Made by a program: the position numbers and the translations under genes. Positions 37,967-55,883 of a stretch of DNA of 64,000 bases are shown piece after piece. Each line of letters opens with the position of its first letter. The stretch's first letter is position 1. Origin of the DNA: Fomes fomentarius (lineage: Eukaryota; Basidiomycota; Agaricomycetes; Polyporales; Polyporaceae); NCBI GenBank assembly GCA_022606135.1, contig JABYQN010000002.1:930001-994000 (forward strand), read 5' to 3'. The notes beneath the pieces are model-generated. The model worked only from the letters and a program-made list of their open reading frames with translations, did no database searches and had not been told where the DNA came from.

Positions 37967-39480
37967 AAGGCTTCAAGTCAACATCTGCGAGAGTGGCAAT
38001 ATCCACGTCAGCCGTGGAACGAATGATTTAACACGGGATAATACTACCGATCATGCCAGTCGCCCTAGCTAATGCTGGCTGCGGCCAAGACTGCACCCAT
38101 GCACACGGAGAGTTTGTTGAGTATGTGACAATGCCGCGAGGGGTCAACTCTCACTGCCTGCTCCACTTCTCTTGGCCTATGAAGGTACAGTTCAATGAAA
38201 GCGAATCATGATCTGTGAGATCGTCGCCGCAGCCGATCTTGGTGGTTCAGTGGTTCAGCCCGGCGTCGTAATGGTGACTTGATAGTTTGTACTAGGAGGC
38301 GCCGTGTTGTCCATGAGATATGGGTCGAGAATGGCACTGCATTTCCACTTCTGAGCTTACCACTGCGTTTAAAACTGTGACACGTCCCAAGAATGCTGAA
38401 ACGTATGCGGTAGTGCAGCAAGCGTCAGACGTAGATAGTTTGAACAGGTTTGAGGAGGAAGCGTTCAATGCTGATGGATATTAGGCACAGTGATGTGAGC
38501 TTCACAGCCGATTTCACTACGCCAGGGGCAGGAAACAGCGTCTATCTCCCAGTGGGGGAGACGTGTGGTGGCCGGTCGATAGTACACGAGGACCCTGAAT
38601 CCAGTCAGGCCTTCGACCCTGCTGTTCAATTCTGAACGGGGGCCGATACGATGTCGATACCATGGATGTGGTTTAGGTGTGAGTACAGAAAGCCACGATC
38701 GACAGAAGGATTACCCACGAAATAATGCCCTTGGGATTTGTCTCGGGAATGGCATGCTCTGGGAGTTGCAGCCTTTCGAGTATTCAGCTGAATGTAATTG
38801 GCTGAGACCCTGATAGTCTCACGAAATCGAGGTAATGGGAATTTGCTCCTCTGTCTCGAGGTAACGTACTCACACTCCGTGAGCTGATGGTTAGCGCATG
38901 GTGGAAAAGCGCCAAGAAAGCCAGACGGAAATAACCGTAGGGCAATCAATTTTATGCTTACATAATCATCCCTACTTGATCGTTAGCCTTGTCTGTTTCC
39001 CGATTCGCTCTCGGTTCTATACAGGTGACTATTCTACACGTCTTCTTATGTGGAAAGCCAGGGCACAAGTATTTGGAGTCCGCGAGTGTACGATATTAAG
39101 TGTACATTTTGTCCGATCATCACATCACTGACTCGCTCAGGCTGTTAAGTCAGGTTTAAAGCTACGCGATACGAACCGTTGTTCAGGAACCGACTATGTG
39201 GACTTATCAACTTAGGTGTCCCTGTCATGTATTTCGGAGCGCATGGCTATGGGAAGTTACCTGAGCAACGACTTGGACGAAGTCAAGCCCAACAAACACG
39301 CTATGGCACGAAGGCTGGCCTACCTGGGAGCCGATATGTGTGTTCCATTGATCAGGTCTAACATAACACACGCACATGCCGTGGACTCACGATCTGGGTT
39401 CACAGAGTGCTATTATAACGTCTTCTCCGCGGGCGTCGAGCTATCACCAAGGCTGTTCAACTATGCGATGTTGTGCGCCC

Positions 39481-39690
39481 ATTGGATGTACGTGCTACTA
39501 TGAGCAACACACACCGACACCACGGACGTGTGCTTCTGCCGTTGCGCTGGTATTCGGAAGCGCACGGTACCGACGATAAGCAAACACCAATGTGCCATTG
39601 GTTGCATGCTCTACAGTATCCATGAACGTCCGTCCATGCGCCAGTTCGTAACCTGCGTTCACGGTACCAAGTCTCTAGGAAGGTATATAA
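39481..39690 (+). promoter_or_regulatory. Promoter of peroxidase gene 1: ATTGG boxes and TATA
   Basis: TATATAA at 39684-39690, 70 bases before the ATG. An inverted CCAAT box (ATTGG) lies at 39597-39601 and a second at 39481-39485. The same arrangement occurs in all five peroxidase promoters of this window. Confidence 0.65.
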
Positions 39691-39759
39691 GGATGCGATG
39701 TAGAGCCTCAACTCTCCTCAGAGAACTCAGCTTTCTTGAATCGTCTCTCCTACCCCGCA

Positions 39760-41154
<1,395 letters not shown>

Positions 41155-41506
41155 GTGACGGGCTATCTTCGAGGGTTTCTGGACGGTAATGGCTACGTAT
41201 ATCCGGTGTAGGGTTGTTCGATTAGTGCGGCCAAGTTACGCACTGGCGCGCCAGCTTTCTATCCATGAGAGCTCAATCATAGATTTTGTACTTGCGATAC
41301 TAGTGTCCATGAATCTTGCACATCTGTCCGCGGTGCACCCATCTAGTACCGCTGCGGCCGTCGTGTTCCAGAAATAACCGCCAGCGACCATCCGCGGTTC
41401 CATATTAGTACGCACTGACGAACGGCCCAGCAAGAAGTCATCATTTTTCTCCTTGATTCACTTCAGCTGTGTGCCATAGTATATACCTTTGTGACAGAAT
41501 TCATGA
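41155..41506. other. 3' flank of peroxidase gene 1
   Basis: Non-coding sequence shared with copy 2 of the segmental duplication. No gene seen. Confidence 0.5.
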
Positions 41507-42121
41507 GCCAATGCGACGTCCATCACTCCCAGTCTCGTTCTTGTTCCTGTGCTGCATCTGCCACAGCATGGAGGAGGGCCCCTCCCCGTTGACTTACCCA
41601 TACGCCTCCCCATTGCGAGCGAACACACCATTGATGCATGCTACCACCTATCAGGAATCATCTGATCCAGATCCAGATGCGTCATATTATGGCTGGCGTC
41701 AGACAGCTCTTGTCGGCACAGATGCTCTCCCGGCTGGCCAGCCTTCTCCAATTCTAGCTTCCTAGAAGTGAACTCCAAGAGGAGGGACTGCTTACGGTGC
41801 CTGATACTTCGTCGCTATAGGTGGCTTGTATCGAAGCTGAGACTATGGCTGAAGAAGGAAGGAGTTTCGGTATATATATATATGGTTCGCCACGCAAATT
41901 ACAAGTGCACGACCCATGCTGAGGGATATCTGGCCGACAACAGTGGCCGCCGGGACCCTGGACAGCAAGCCCATCCACAACGAGTACAAAATCCATGAGT
42001 GGTAATGCTCGGAACTCACAGAGTGCATGCTGCGATTGGTAGTACGGAACCAGTCCTCCCCACCTGGATATGTCGACGTTGCAGACTGGTTGACAGAGAG
42101 CCCAGATCCTTAAGTCTCGCT
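41507..42121. other. About 615-bp insertion relative to duplication copy 2
   Basis: Flanking sequence on both sides aligns to a continuous stretch in copy 2 near 47398-47405, where this segment is missing. It contains a short TA-dinucleotide run near 41872-41882. I see no convincing inverted terminal repeats and no transposase. It may be an inserted element in copy 1 or a deletion in copy 2; the exact borders are uncertain by about 10 bases. Confidence 0.55.
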
Positions 42122-43349
42122 GAAGAGGCCTCACCCCTGTGTAGGGCAACTCCAAGTTGAACGAACTTCGCTGCGATGCGTCGAGCTCCATCAAACCGAG
42201 CATGTACATTGATCGGTAACTGTGTAGCTTGGTATTCAATTGAGTGACTCCACGACAAAGCTCCCGGCGGTACCGACGAGCGCCAAGCACGCGGACACGT
42301 ACATGGGCATCTCGTGCTGTTTTGGGGGGATCTCAACCTTCCCAGTACGGGTGCACGGGGCACCAATAAGCTGATAGAGAGTTTGTCGAGTTGCTGCAAG
42401 CCAGACTGACCCAGCACATGGGCAAAGAGCTTCCAGATGCGCTTCCGTCAAAGGTTGGCTTGCCAATACACGGGTGGCCGCAGGGTGCACAACGACAACG
42501 GAGCCACGAAGAACCACCAACGAGGAGGAAGGTTGCTTGCTGGTTCCGGCGCAGATCCCTAGTTGTTTCTGTAACACTACAAGAGGCAAGACGATACGTC
42601 GGACTGATGCGTGTGATGTGGAGGGTAAGAGAGTCCAATCTAACAGCTCGATGACAGCGTAAAGACAGCGTTGCACTGTGTCGGGGTAAGCATCGTTTGT
42701 GGATTGGATTTTCAGACGTAGACAGGCCCAATACCTAGCCGACGATGTGAAGGGATTCGAATATTCGTATTATTGTATTCGTGTTTGCGCAAAATACTCG
42801 TTCCTGCGCGGTACCTGATGATGCTGTCGGCAAAGGGTGAGTGTGAGATGGCAAAATGGATTGTACTAAAGTAGTACCCATACATCTCATGGCATGGGCA
42901 TTACTGTTGTATTTTTAGAGGCGGGGTGGAAAAGCATTCAGCTTGGTGCCATCTTCTCGGTTCAATCCTCACAGGCAGGTGAATAGATGTGTCTTTACAA
43001 GGTACCGTAACTGACGGTCGCGGGTGTGGTTCACGCGCAACCTCACGCTCGTATTGTCGGCTCCGGGCTGGAAATACTCCGGAAGGGAGGCAGAATGAAC
43101 AAGGATGCGTAGACGAAGGAGAAGAAAGTGACAAGAGAGGCGGCTTGTTTAGGCGCTGTTCTCGGCAAGCTAAGGGCATGATTACGTGAGCGAAGCTATT
43201 TACCGCAGCTCTCATGGGCTAATTTCGAGTCGTCCTGGGCCTTGACTTCTTCGTAGCCCTTGCTTGATCACCAAATCGCGCACGACTCATAGGCTCAAGG
43301 CTGCAGCACCGTATCAGTGCGATTACTCCGATCAGTAACTGTCCAATTT
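42122..43349. other. Non-coding flank inside duplication copy 1
   Basis: Shared with copy 2 (about 47406-48575). The ORFs within it are not conserved as reading frames between the two copies, which argues against coding. Confidence 0.5.
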
Positions 43350-43388
43350 CCTTACGCGCCCTTACGGCGTGCGTAAGGGCGCGTAAGG
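43350..43388. repeat. Perfect 17-bp inverted repeat (hairpin) at duplication junction
   Basis: Arms CCTTACGCGCCCTTACG and its exact complement, separated by the 5-base loop gcgtg. It lies about 30 bases after the end of duplication copy 1 and is absent from the corresponding end of copy 2. Confidence 0.9.
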
Positions 43389-45486
43389 AGCCGTTAAGGG
43401 ATATGGAAACGGGCGCTTATGCCACAGCCACGGGCGGGTGGCTTGACGGAATTCTGCCAGTCGCTCTCAGTGAAAAACTCCATCAATTCTGTAGGCGTAT
43501 ATACAACATTCTCAGAAGTTCATGATAATATATGAACCGTGTAGGGTACAAAGAATTATCGAACTCAGACGAAAATCGCACTCTCTGATAAGTGATTCAT
43601 TGTTGCCCATAACCGAGTAAGAAGAGTAAGGGCCGTAACAGAACTGTTGTCCCTAAGACCCTTGCAAAGAGTCCAACGTACTTATTGCCAGGCCGTTTAG
43701 AGAAGTCACAATCACTTGATACCTTACAGGCTGATTACATTCGATCACGAAGCACTTATGATGGTGCTCCAGACGACAAACAAGTGAACAAGGCTTGAAG
43801 TCAACATCTGCGAGAGTGACATATGCACGTCAGGCATGGATAAGCACGGGATAATACAACCGATCATGCCAGTCGTCCTAGATGATGCTTGCCGCGGCCA
43901 AGACTGCACCCATGCACATGCTGTTTCTCGTCAATTTTGACAACGTCGCGAGGAGTTATCTCGAGCTTAAATTAACCTATGGAGGCGCAACTCAAGGAAG
44001 GTAGATTATGATCTGTGGACTCATCGTCGCTGCACCCGATTTTGGTGATAATCCAGTGGTTCATCCCGGTGTCGTAATGGTGACTTGATAGTTCGTACTA
44101 GGAGGTGTCATATTGTCCGTGAGATACAACTCGAGAACACTGCATTACTTCTGAGCTTAACATCATTGAGCTTACCATCGTTGAATACTGCGACATGGTC
44201 CCAAGAATGCTGAAGCATATGCGGTAGTACTAGTGCAACAAGCGTCAGACGTTAGGAGCTCGAGTGGGCTTGAGGAGCAAGCGATCAATGCTGAGCTATG
44301 GTAGGTTGGTGATGTGAGCTTCACAGCTCTGAATTGTATGGCCGGTTTCACTATTCCAGAGGCAGGAGACATTCTCTATCTCCCAGTGGTGGGGGAAACA
44401 TGCGGCAGTGGAGGGGTCGGTCGATAGTACACGAGGACCCTGAATCGAGTCAGGCCTTCTTCGACCCTGCTGTTGAATTTTGAACAGGGGCCCATACGAT
44501 GTCGATACCATGGATGTGGTTTAGGAGTGAGTACAGAAAGCCACGATTGACAGAAGGATTACCCACGAAATGATGCTCTTGGGATATGTCTCGGGAATGT
44601 CGGCATACTCTGGGAGTTGCAGCCTTTCGAGTATTCAGCTGAATGTGATTGGCTGAGATCTTGACAGTCTCACGAAATCGACGTAGTGGGAATTCGCTCC
44701 TCCGTCTCGACTCTTGAGGTAGCGTACCCGCACTCCGTGAGCTGATGGTTAGCGCATGGTGGAAAAGAGCCAAGAAGGTCAGACTGAAAATTAAAGAAAT
44801 GACCATGACCGTGCCCGTGGCTGTTGACACGGCAATCAATTTGTATGCTTACATAATCATCCCTACTGATTTACAGCGCTGATTTACTCTCGTTTCTGTG
44901 GTAGGTGACTGTTCTATACCCTGTCAAAAGCCTGAGCTACGGCACAAGTATCTGGAATCCGCGAGTCTACAATAAGTGTACAGTTTGTCCGATAATCATA
45001 TCACTGACTCGCTGTCAAGTCAGGTTTGAAGTTAGTACGCGATACGAACCGTTGTTCAGGGACCGATGAAACCGACTATGTGGACTTATCTCCCCAGGCA
45101 TCCCTGTCATGTACTTAGAAGCGCATGGCTATGGGAAGTTACCTGAGCAACGACTTGTACGAAGTCAAGCACAACAAACACGCTAGTGCACGAAGGCTAG
45201 CCTACCTGGGAGCCGATATGTGTGTTCCACTGATCAGGTCTGCCATAACACACGCACGTACCGTTGACTCATGATCTATGTTCGCAGAGTGCTATTATAA
45301 CATCCTCTTCGCGGATGTCTCCCTGCGTCAATTTACCTCAATGGCTGTTCAACTATGCGATGTTGTGCGCCCATTGGTTGTACGTGCTACTATGAGCAAC
45401 ACACCAATACGACGGACGTGTGCTTCTGCCGTTGCGCTGGTATTCGGAAGCGCACGGTACCGACGATAAGCAAACATTAAGATGCA

Positions 45487-45576
45487 ATTGGTTGCATGTT
45501 CTACAGTATCCATGGACGTCCGTACGCCAGTCGGTAACCTCCATTCACGATACCCAGTCTCCAGAAAGGTATATAA
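45487..45576 (+). promoter_or_regulatory. Promoter of peroxidase gene 2: ATTGG box and TATA
   Basis: ATTGG at 45487-45491 and TATATAA at 45570-45576, 82 bases before the ATG at 45658. This is the duplicated counterpart of the gene 1 promoter, which differs by small indels. Confidence 0.65.
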
Positions 45577-45657
45577 GGATGCGACGTAGAGCCTCGACTC
45601 TCTTCAGAGCACTCAGACTTCTTGAATCGTCTCTCTTACGACTCAGCCATCCCCGCA

Positions 45658-47046
<1,389 letters not shown>

Positions 47047-49109
47047 GTGACGGGCTATATTCGAGGTTTCCTGGACTGTATTGGCTACGTATATACGGTG
47101 TAGGGTTGTTCGATTAGTGCGGCCAAGTTACGCACTGGCGCACCAACCTTTTTCATCACTGAGTGATCACTCATAGAATTTGTACTTGTGGTATTTGTGC
47201 CAATGAATCTATTGCTGGCAAGTTCTGTCTGCAGCGCAACCCATTCCCACAAATGTTCCAGAATTTTCCACCAGTAGTAACCATCTGAGGTTCCATGTTA
47301 GTACGCAACGATCGCAGCGTCTAATAATCATATCACGCCCTTGATCCACTTCAAACTCTGCGTAGTATATATCTCGGTCACAGACACAGACTTCGTGAAT
47401 CACTGCTGAAGATGCCTCACCCCTATCTATGGTAACTTCAGGTTCAGGAAACTCATTCACTTCGCCACTTCGTTGCGATGCGTCGAGCTCCATCAGGCCG
47501 AGCATAGACGTTGATCGGTCACTGTGCAGCTTGGTATTCAATGAAGTGACTCCACGCCAAAGCTCTTGACGGTACCGACGAGCGCCAATCCCGCGGACAC
47601 GTACATAGGCATCCCGCGCTGTTTGCGGCGATCTTAGCCCACGACGCGCTGGGCACCAGTAAGCGTTTGCCGGTAGAGTGACACAGCACATGGGCAAAGA
47701 GATGCCCTTACATCAAGAGCTCGCTTGCCAATGCATAGGTGGCCGCAGAGTTTACGACGACAACGGAGCCACCAACGAGGAAGGAAGGATGGTCGCTAGA
47801 TCTGGCGCACAGATCCCTAGTTGATGCTGTAAAAGTCAAGACAATGCGTGTGACTGATGCTTACGATATGCGGTAAGGGAGTCCTTTTTTACAGCTCAAC
47901 GACAGCGGAAAGACAGCCTTGCACTGTGTCGGGGTAAGACATCGTTTGTGGATTTTTGGATATAGACAGGCCCAACACCTAGCCGACGATTTCAAGGGAC
48001 TCGAATATTCGTGTTCTTGTATTCGTGTTTGCGCAAAATACTCGTTCCTGCGCGGCGGTACCTGATGATACCGTCAGCAAAGGGTGAGTGTGAGATGGCA
48101 AAATGGATTGTACTAGAGTCGTACCCATACAACTCATGGCATGGGCATTACTGTTGTATTTTTAGAGGCGGAGTGGAAAGGCATTCAGCTTGGTGCCATC
48201 TTCTCGGTTCAATCCTCACAGGTAGGTGAATAGATGTGTCTTTGCAAGGTACCGTAACCGACGGTGGCGGGCGTGGTTCACGCGTAACCTCACGCTCGAA
48301 TTGTCGGCTCCGGGCTGGAAATACTCCGGAAGGGAGGCAGAATGAATCTAAGGTTGCGTGGACGAAGGAGAAGAAAGTGACCAGAGAGGCGGCTTGTTTA
48401 GGCGCTGTTCTCGGCAAGCTAAGGGCATGATTACGTGAGCAAAGCTGTTTACCGCAGCTCTCATGTGCTAATTTCGAGTCGTCTTGGGCCTTGACTGGGA
48501 CCCCTTCATAGACCTTGCTTGATCACCAAATCGCGCACGACTCATAGGCTCAAGGCTGCAGCACCGTATCAGGGGATTACTCTCAATCGCACACCAAGAA
48601 ATATCCGCTGCGCTTCTGTATTTGACGTTTCAGATAAGTTGTTAAGCTGCAGTGCTCATGTTCTGTCTCCAGTCATCTACAAGGTTCACTGATATATTGA
48701 CGTGGCATACTACCATCTGTTATATGGAATCCCCATACCACAACGATCACCTACCAAATCATTGCAGACTTAGGCCCCTGAGTGCCGTATCATTACCCTT
48801 GTTAGCGACGGACATGTGTACTATGTCCACAGCTGCAAACAAAATGAATGCGTACCAGGGGCAAGGTGTGCGATGCATGTAGGTTTAACATAGAATATAC
48901 TAACGTGCCTGTTTTTAGAAAAGTGCGTTATCTTTGTCGCAACATCCACGGACATGTCCTTGAAAAAGAGAGAAAGAGGGTTCGAACCGCTTCGATGACT
49001 CGGAGGGAAGCCCCATGGTGGTAATACTGCACACCGACGTTACGGACGTGCCTGCCTGCCGCTACATCTCTGCGCACGGCACCGAATATACCAAAACGCT
49101 GGCTCTGCG
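47047..49109. other. Non-coding flank of gene 2 and spacer before gene 3
   Basis: To about 48575 this is duplication copy 2. Beyond it there is unique sequence with no supported gene. An ORF at 48652-48882 has no recognisable feature. Confidence 0.45.
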
Positions 49110-49216
49110 ATTGGCCTCTGCCGGTACAGGCTCCGTGTGATGCAAGAGTGGTTCGCGCTGCCACTACAGAATGCACTGCCGAAGGTCGTTGGCGGACGGT
49201 CGAGAGGGGTATAAAA
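49110..49216 (+). promoter_or_regulatory. Promoter of peroxidase gene 3: ATTGG box and TATA
   Basis: GCGATTGGCCT with ATTGG at 49110-49114, and TATAAAA at 49210-49216, 80 bases before the ATG. Confidence 0.65.
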
Positions 49217-49295
49217 AGCCACTGAGGCGACCTCCAAAGCCTTCTCAGAGCACTCAGCTTTCTCGACTTGCCTCTCCTGCATTTCATTCAACGCC

Positions 49296-50676
<1,381 letters not shown>

Positions 50677-51371
50677 CGGCTCAACCCGTCAGCAATGGTA
50701 CTGCCAGTTCGTAGATGGCAATGATTTCTTTCTCGATGTGTGCGGTTGTATCCAAGTTTCGCACTGGAGGCCGCAAGCTGTAGTATGTAGTTGTGTCTCC
50801 GTCAGACGTGGTTTACTGGTGAATGTATGAAGATGTTGCAGAATCGCACTTCTGAAGCCCCTGGACCTATTTCCGGTGACGAACATAATGTGTTAGGTCA
50901 CCGACACGTGACTGTGACACTACGTGTTTGTTTGCCGTCGTGACTCGGACTTGATCTTCAAGTTCACTCTTCTCTGATGTCTTCCTCCGTGTTCTGTGAT
51001 TCAGCATTTACTCGACCTAACAGCTGTTGTAACACACTCAGTCAACCATCCACATACCACCATAACCTGAGCAGAGGCTTACTGTGCCGACTATTGACAT
51101 CATGCCGCTGGACCTTCTCCTGGTTCCCCGTCTGCCACTCGCCGCGACGCTGGGGATTACGGACGTTGATATCGCTGGGAATGTATGTCTTTAAATACTG
51201 CTGCTTGCATAGCACACTCATCAATGTTCGGAAAAGATAAAGGGGGAAGGCGCAGGCCTGGATGAGAATCGGAAGGACAGCAGTACCGACGACTCGCCCA
51301 ACGCATCTTGTACCAACAGGGACAGAGAAGGAGTCCGGCCTACTTGTGGAAACTTAGACAATGCGCACATA
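50677..51371. other. Intergenic, no supported gene
   Basis: 3' flank of peroxidase gene 3 and upstream region of the composite locus. Nothing recognisable. Confidence 0.4.
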
Positions 51372-53712
51372 GTGTCTAACCGTAAGTCGAATTCGCATCA
51401 TCCCGGTGTTCGACTGGCGCGAAGTCATCTCACCGGCGTAAGCTCAGAAGATCTAGACGACGGAGAGGAAGAGTTGTCCCGCCTTGGAAAATATCTCGCG
51501 GTCACCTACGGCATTTTTGCCTGGCGTGTGTACCCTCCGATACATATGCTCATCGAACCCGCGAAGTCTGCGCGTTCGACTGTGAGCACCTCGTCTGCGA
51601 TGTTCAAAAGGTTGGACGTCTTCCTCCAACCTGCCGGTGGTGAGGTCTACTATTGTGAACTCCTCGTTGACTGGACTATCCCACCGCGATCCCTCTCCAA
51701 GAATCCCACCCTTGATGCTGCTCACGAACTCGAGACGGGCCCGTTTGGCGACATCCCGGTCTACGCGTACTGTCTGCACTTGTGCGGTGCTCCCTCAACT
51801 GCATGGAAGCAGGCGGTCAGATGGGACACTCACATCGCCTGTTCACTGAACCGCGCATATAGTCTGGCGCTTTTGAGTGGCAAAGGGTGGTGTTGCAGAC
51901 TCAGTGGTGGACCACAGAGGTACGTTCGCATTGGACGAATACTGAAACGTATGCGTCAGAGCAAATGGACCAGTTGGCCGAGGCATTGAAAGGATATGGG
52001 TGGAAGGCTGGCATTCCTGTGTGGCCGCAGAGTCAGGAGCCGGACATCGAACACGCCCAGCCTCTGCCTGGCCACCGTGCAGACCCCGATGCTTGTTATG
52101 GCGACCAGGACGAGGCAGTGCACGATGACAATCCTGGTAACAAAGCCCGGACAGATCTTCAAGACGGTCCTGGACACAGTGCTCTTGGCAAGATGGAATC
52201 CGGCCCAGCTGTACACAGCATCGATAACGATCAACGCGACGCAACATTGCATGACGCTCATCCTTCGGCAACAGTGGGCATAACAACTTCTACCTCAGGA
52301 TCTCCCACCGATGTTCCTACCTGCGTCGAAACCTCTCAAACCGAAGGGCCCGATCTCCCCGCTCATGAACAACAACGACCTCCACATGCAAATAGCTCGA
52401 ATATCCAGAACGCGTGTATCACAAGCTACGCAAGTGCGTCCCAGTCCGCCCATCCTTCCGAATCAGCCACCACCTGTCAGGGCTCTGCAACTCTTGGCTC
52501 ACACGAACGGGACGGCGCGGTCGTGGTAATGGTCCTTAATGAACTTGCTACTGCATCAGCGGAACAAACTATACCGTTGCCTGAGAGTCAGGCCAACGCC
52601 GGCGCCCCTGATTCACGCGAACACGCCAACGCTGTACCGCATTCCCACTGGTCACTGTTGATAGGGCTGACACTACACCTGCGGACCAAGCTACCTCTCT
52701 GCTTGCGACGCCAGCTCTCGTTAGTGCTTTACGCTCGTCTACGCAGTCGAAATCTATCTTGACCACCATCCTGGAGCCATTTTTACCGGAGTTTTTGACT
52801 GAGGTGCCAGACGCTAGCTCGGGGACGAAAGAGTCTCCCGGTACGCCCGTAGAGCCTCCTAGCGACGAGAGCGACGCTGCAGCACAAACGACAAGGCTAC
52901 CTACGCCCTTGAGCCTCTCACGTCGCATGATTCGCCGTCTGCCTACTATGCGTTGGAGTAATATGGTGGGGGCGGAAAAAGCGCAACTGCCCGAGGTTCG
53001 AGATGAGAGTCAGGATGCCCTTCCGGTCTCATCTCAGACTTGTCGTAGCTCCGAGGTCGAACGGGGCCACGCTACTCAGGACTCAGACCCGCATTCTCAT
53101 TCGCCTGATATCACACAGCCAGCAAGCCCTCCCGATGCATCTCCGACACCTGCCAATGTTGGCCAGCCTAGTAGTATCACCGATGCATCGGTTGCTCGTG
53201 CACACTCTATGCCTCGCTAGCTTACTACCACTGTTCCTCTCGGGAACGCTAGCTACTCTTCCCAAACATCAGACCTGTAGGCCGACGAGCGCCCCACCCT
53301 CGACGACGTTATACGTACCTCCTTATCCTACACCAGAACCACTCCACCTTTGATCCAACTGGATGTCGTGATCTGCCCCCCCCACTGGTCTCATTTCACT
53401 GTCAGCACGTCTTCTGTCAAGCATCCTACATGCACAGGACCCCCCCCCCCCCCCGCACCCGCATGATACACTTCGACCCCACGCAGGGACGAAGCATACG
53501 CCGATATACTGTCCGAACGCATCCATTTTCGCTCCCACAAGGGCACCACATTCTATTCTCGCCTAGCTCCCACGTACCGCGCAAAAGGTTCTGTCTATGA
53601 ATTCCTAGTGCATGGCATCCCTATCGACCAACCACGCGCATACGTGACTATACGCACGCAGAACCGGACCTGGTGCTGGGGCTACCGATCAGTTGAACGG
53701 GAGCCAAAATAG
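51372..53712 (+). pseudogene. Composite locus with internally repeated domain and Ser/Thr-rich linker, unknown
   Basis: Frame 51372-51989 encodes about 190 credible residues, including LGKYLAVTYGIFAWRVYPPI, the pair FKRL...GEVYYCELLV and IPPR, VYAYCLHLCG and GKGWCCRLSGGPQR. The last segment (53487-53712, entered by a gcag acceptor) repeats the same pattern: FYSRL...GSVYEFLV, IDQPR, then RTWCWGYRSVER, but without the middle part of the domain. Between them, frames 51887-52762 and 52759-53220 are Ser/Thr/Pro/Gln-rich, of linker type. Stops at 53278 and two C-homopolymers (8 and 15 bases) interrupt any simple reading. It could be one large multi-exon gene or a gene plus a decayed partial copy. 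I do not recognise the domain. Confidence 0.42.
53440..53454. repeat. Poly-C tract, 15 bases
   Basis: An uninterrupted run of 15 C, with a second run of 8 C about 60 bases upstream (near 53376-53383). Both lie inside the composite locus and are likely sites of length error or slippage. Confidence 0.85.
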
Positions 53713-54336
53713 CTATCACGACTTTGCTTCTCCGCACCGCTGGCCTCCGAAGTCATCGACGTGGCGGCAGAGTTGATGAGATGCATCGAACACATGCGGC
53801 GCGCAGGCGTTTCAACGCTTCGGTTATTGTCTCCTTCCTTGGTCATGATTCCTAGACTATGCATCCCTAGACTGTCTCGATGGATGTAAATTGTCCCAAA
53901 ACACTGTATCCCTGGCCTATGTCGTGCATACCTGTATCTGTGTCGATCTGCATTGCTCCCTGACGCACCCTTCAGTTGCTTGAAGCACGCGATGATAGTG
54001 CGGCGAAGGGTCCTTCCGGTCAAGATACGGCCGGCGATCGCGGATGTTGCGTCTGTGATCAATATTATGCAAATGAGATGTAATCCGTATCATCTGTCCG
54101 CCTTTTTCTTTCTCGGCAGCAGATTTTTGTTTTGTTGCCCAATTTGAGCGGCTTATCGCACACGCGGATAGCACCACGATACATTCATCCACGTATCACC
54201 GTCTACAACATATGCTAACAACCCAAGAGATATACATCATACACCAGTGCGAAACGTGGTAGCTTGGGGAACCGTTACGAGAGCCAATTGGACATGAATC
54301 AAACCCTTAGATATTGCCGTGAGCGGGCTAAGCCGC
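53713..54336. other. Intergenic, 3' side of peroxidase gene 4
   Basis: Convergent spacer between the composite locus (plus) and peroxidase gene 4 (minus). No gene seen. Confidence 0.4.
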
Positions 54337-55719
<1,383 letters not shown>

Positions 55720-55795
55720 TGCGAGTGTTTTGTTAGACCGAGGAAAGCTGAGGAAGCTGAGTGCTCTGAGAAAATGTTAAACCAAGGTCAGCTCC

Positions 55796-55883
55796 TTATA
55801 TACCTTTGCGGATGCTGCTCTTGAATCACCCAGAGTGCAGGGCATGGCTTGGCACTGGACCGTCCACGAAGCCATTAGCCAAT
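55796..55883 (-). promoter_or_regulatory. Promoter of peroxidase gene 4: ATTGG box and TATA
   Basis: On the minus strand GCGATTGGCTA (ATTGG at 55883-55879) and TATATAA at 55802-55796, 76 bases before the ATG at 55719. Confidence 0.65.

Noticed and set aside
41872..41882. TA dinucleotide run as a TATA box for a further gene
   Set aside because: No start codon with a credible frame follows at promoter distance on either strand.
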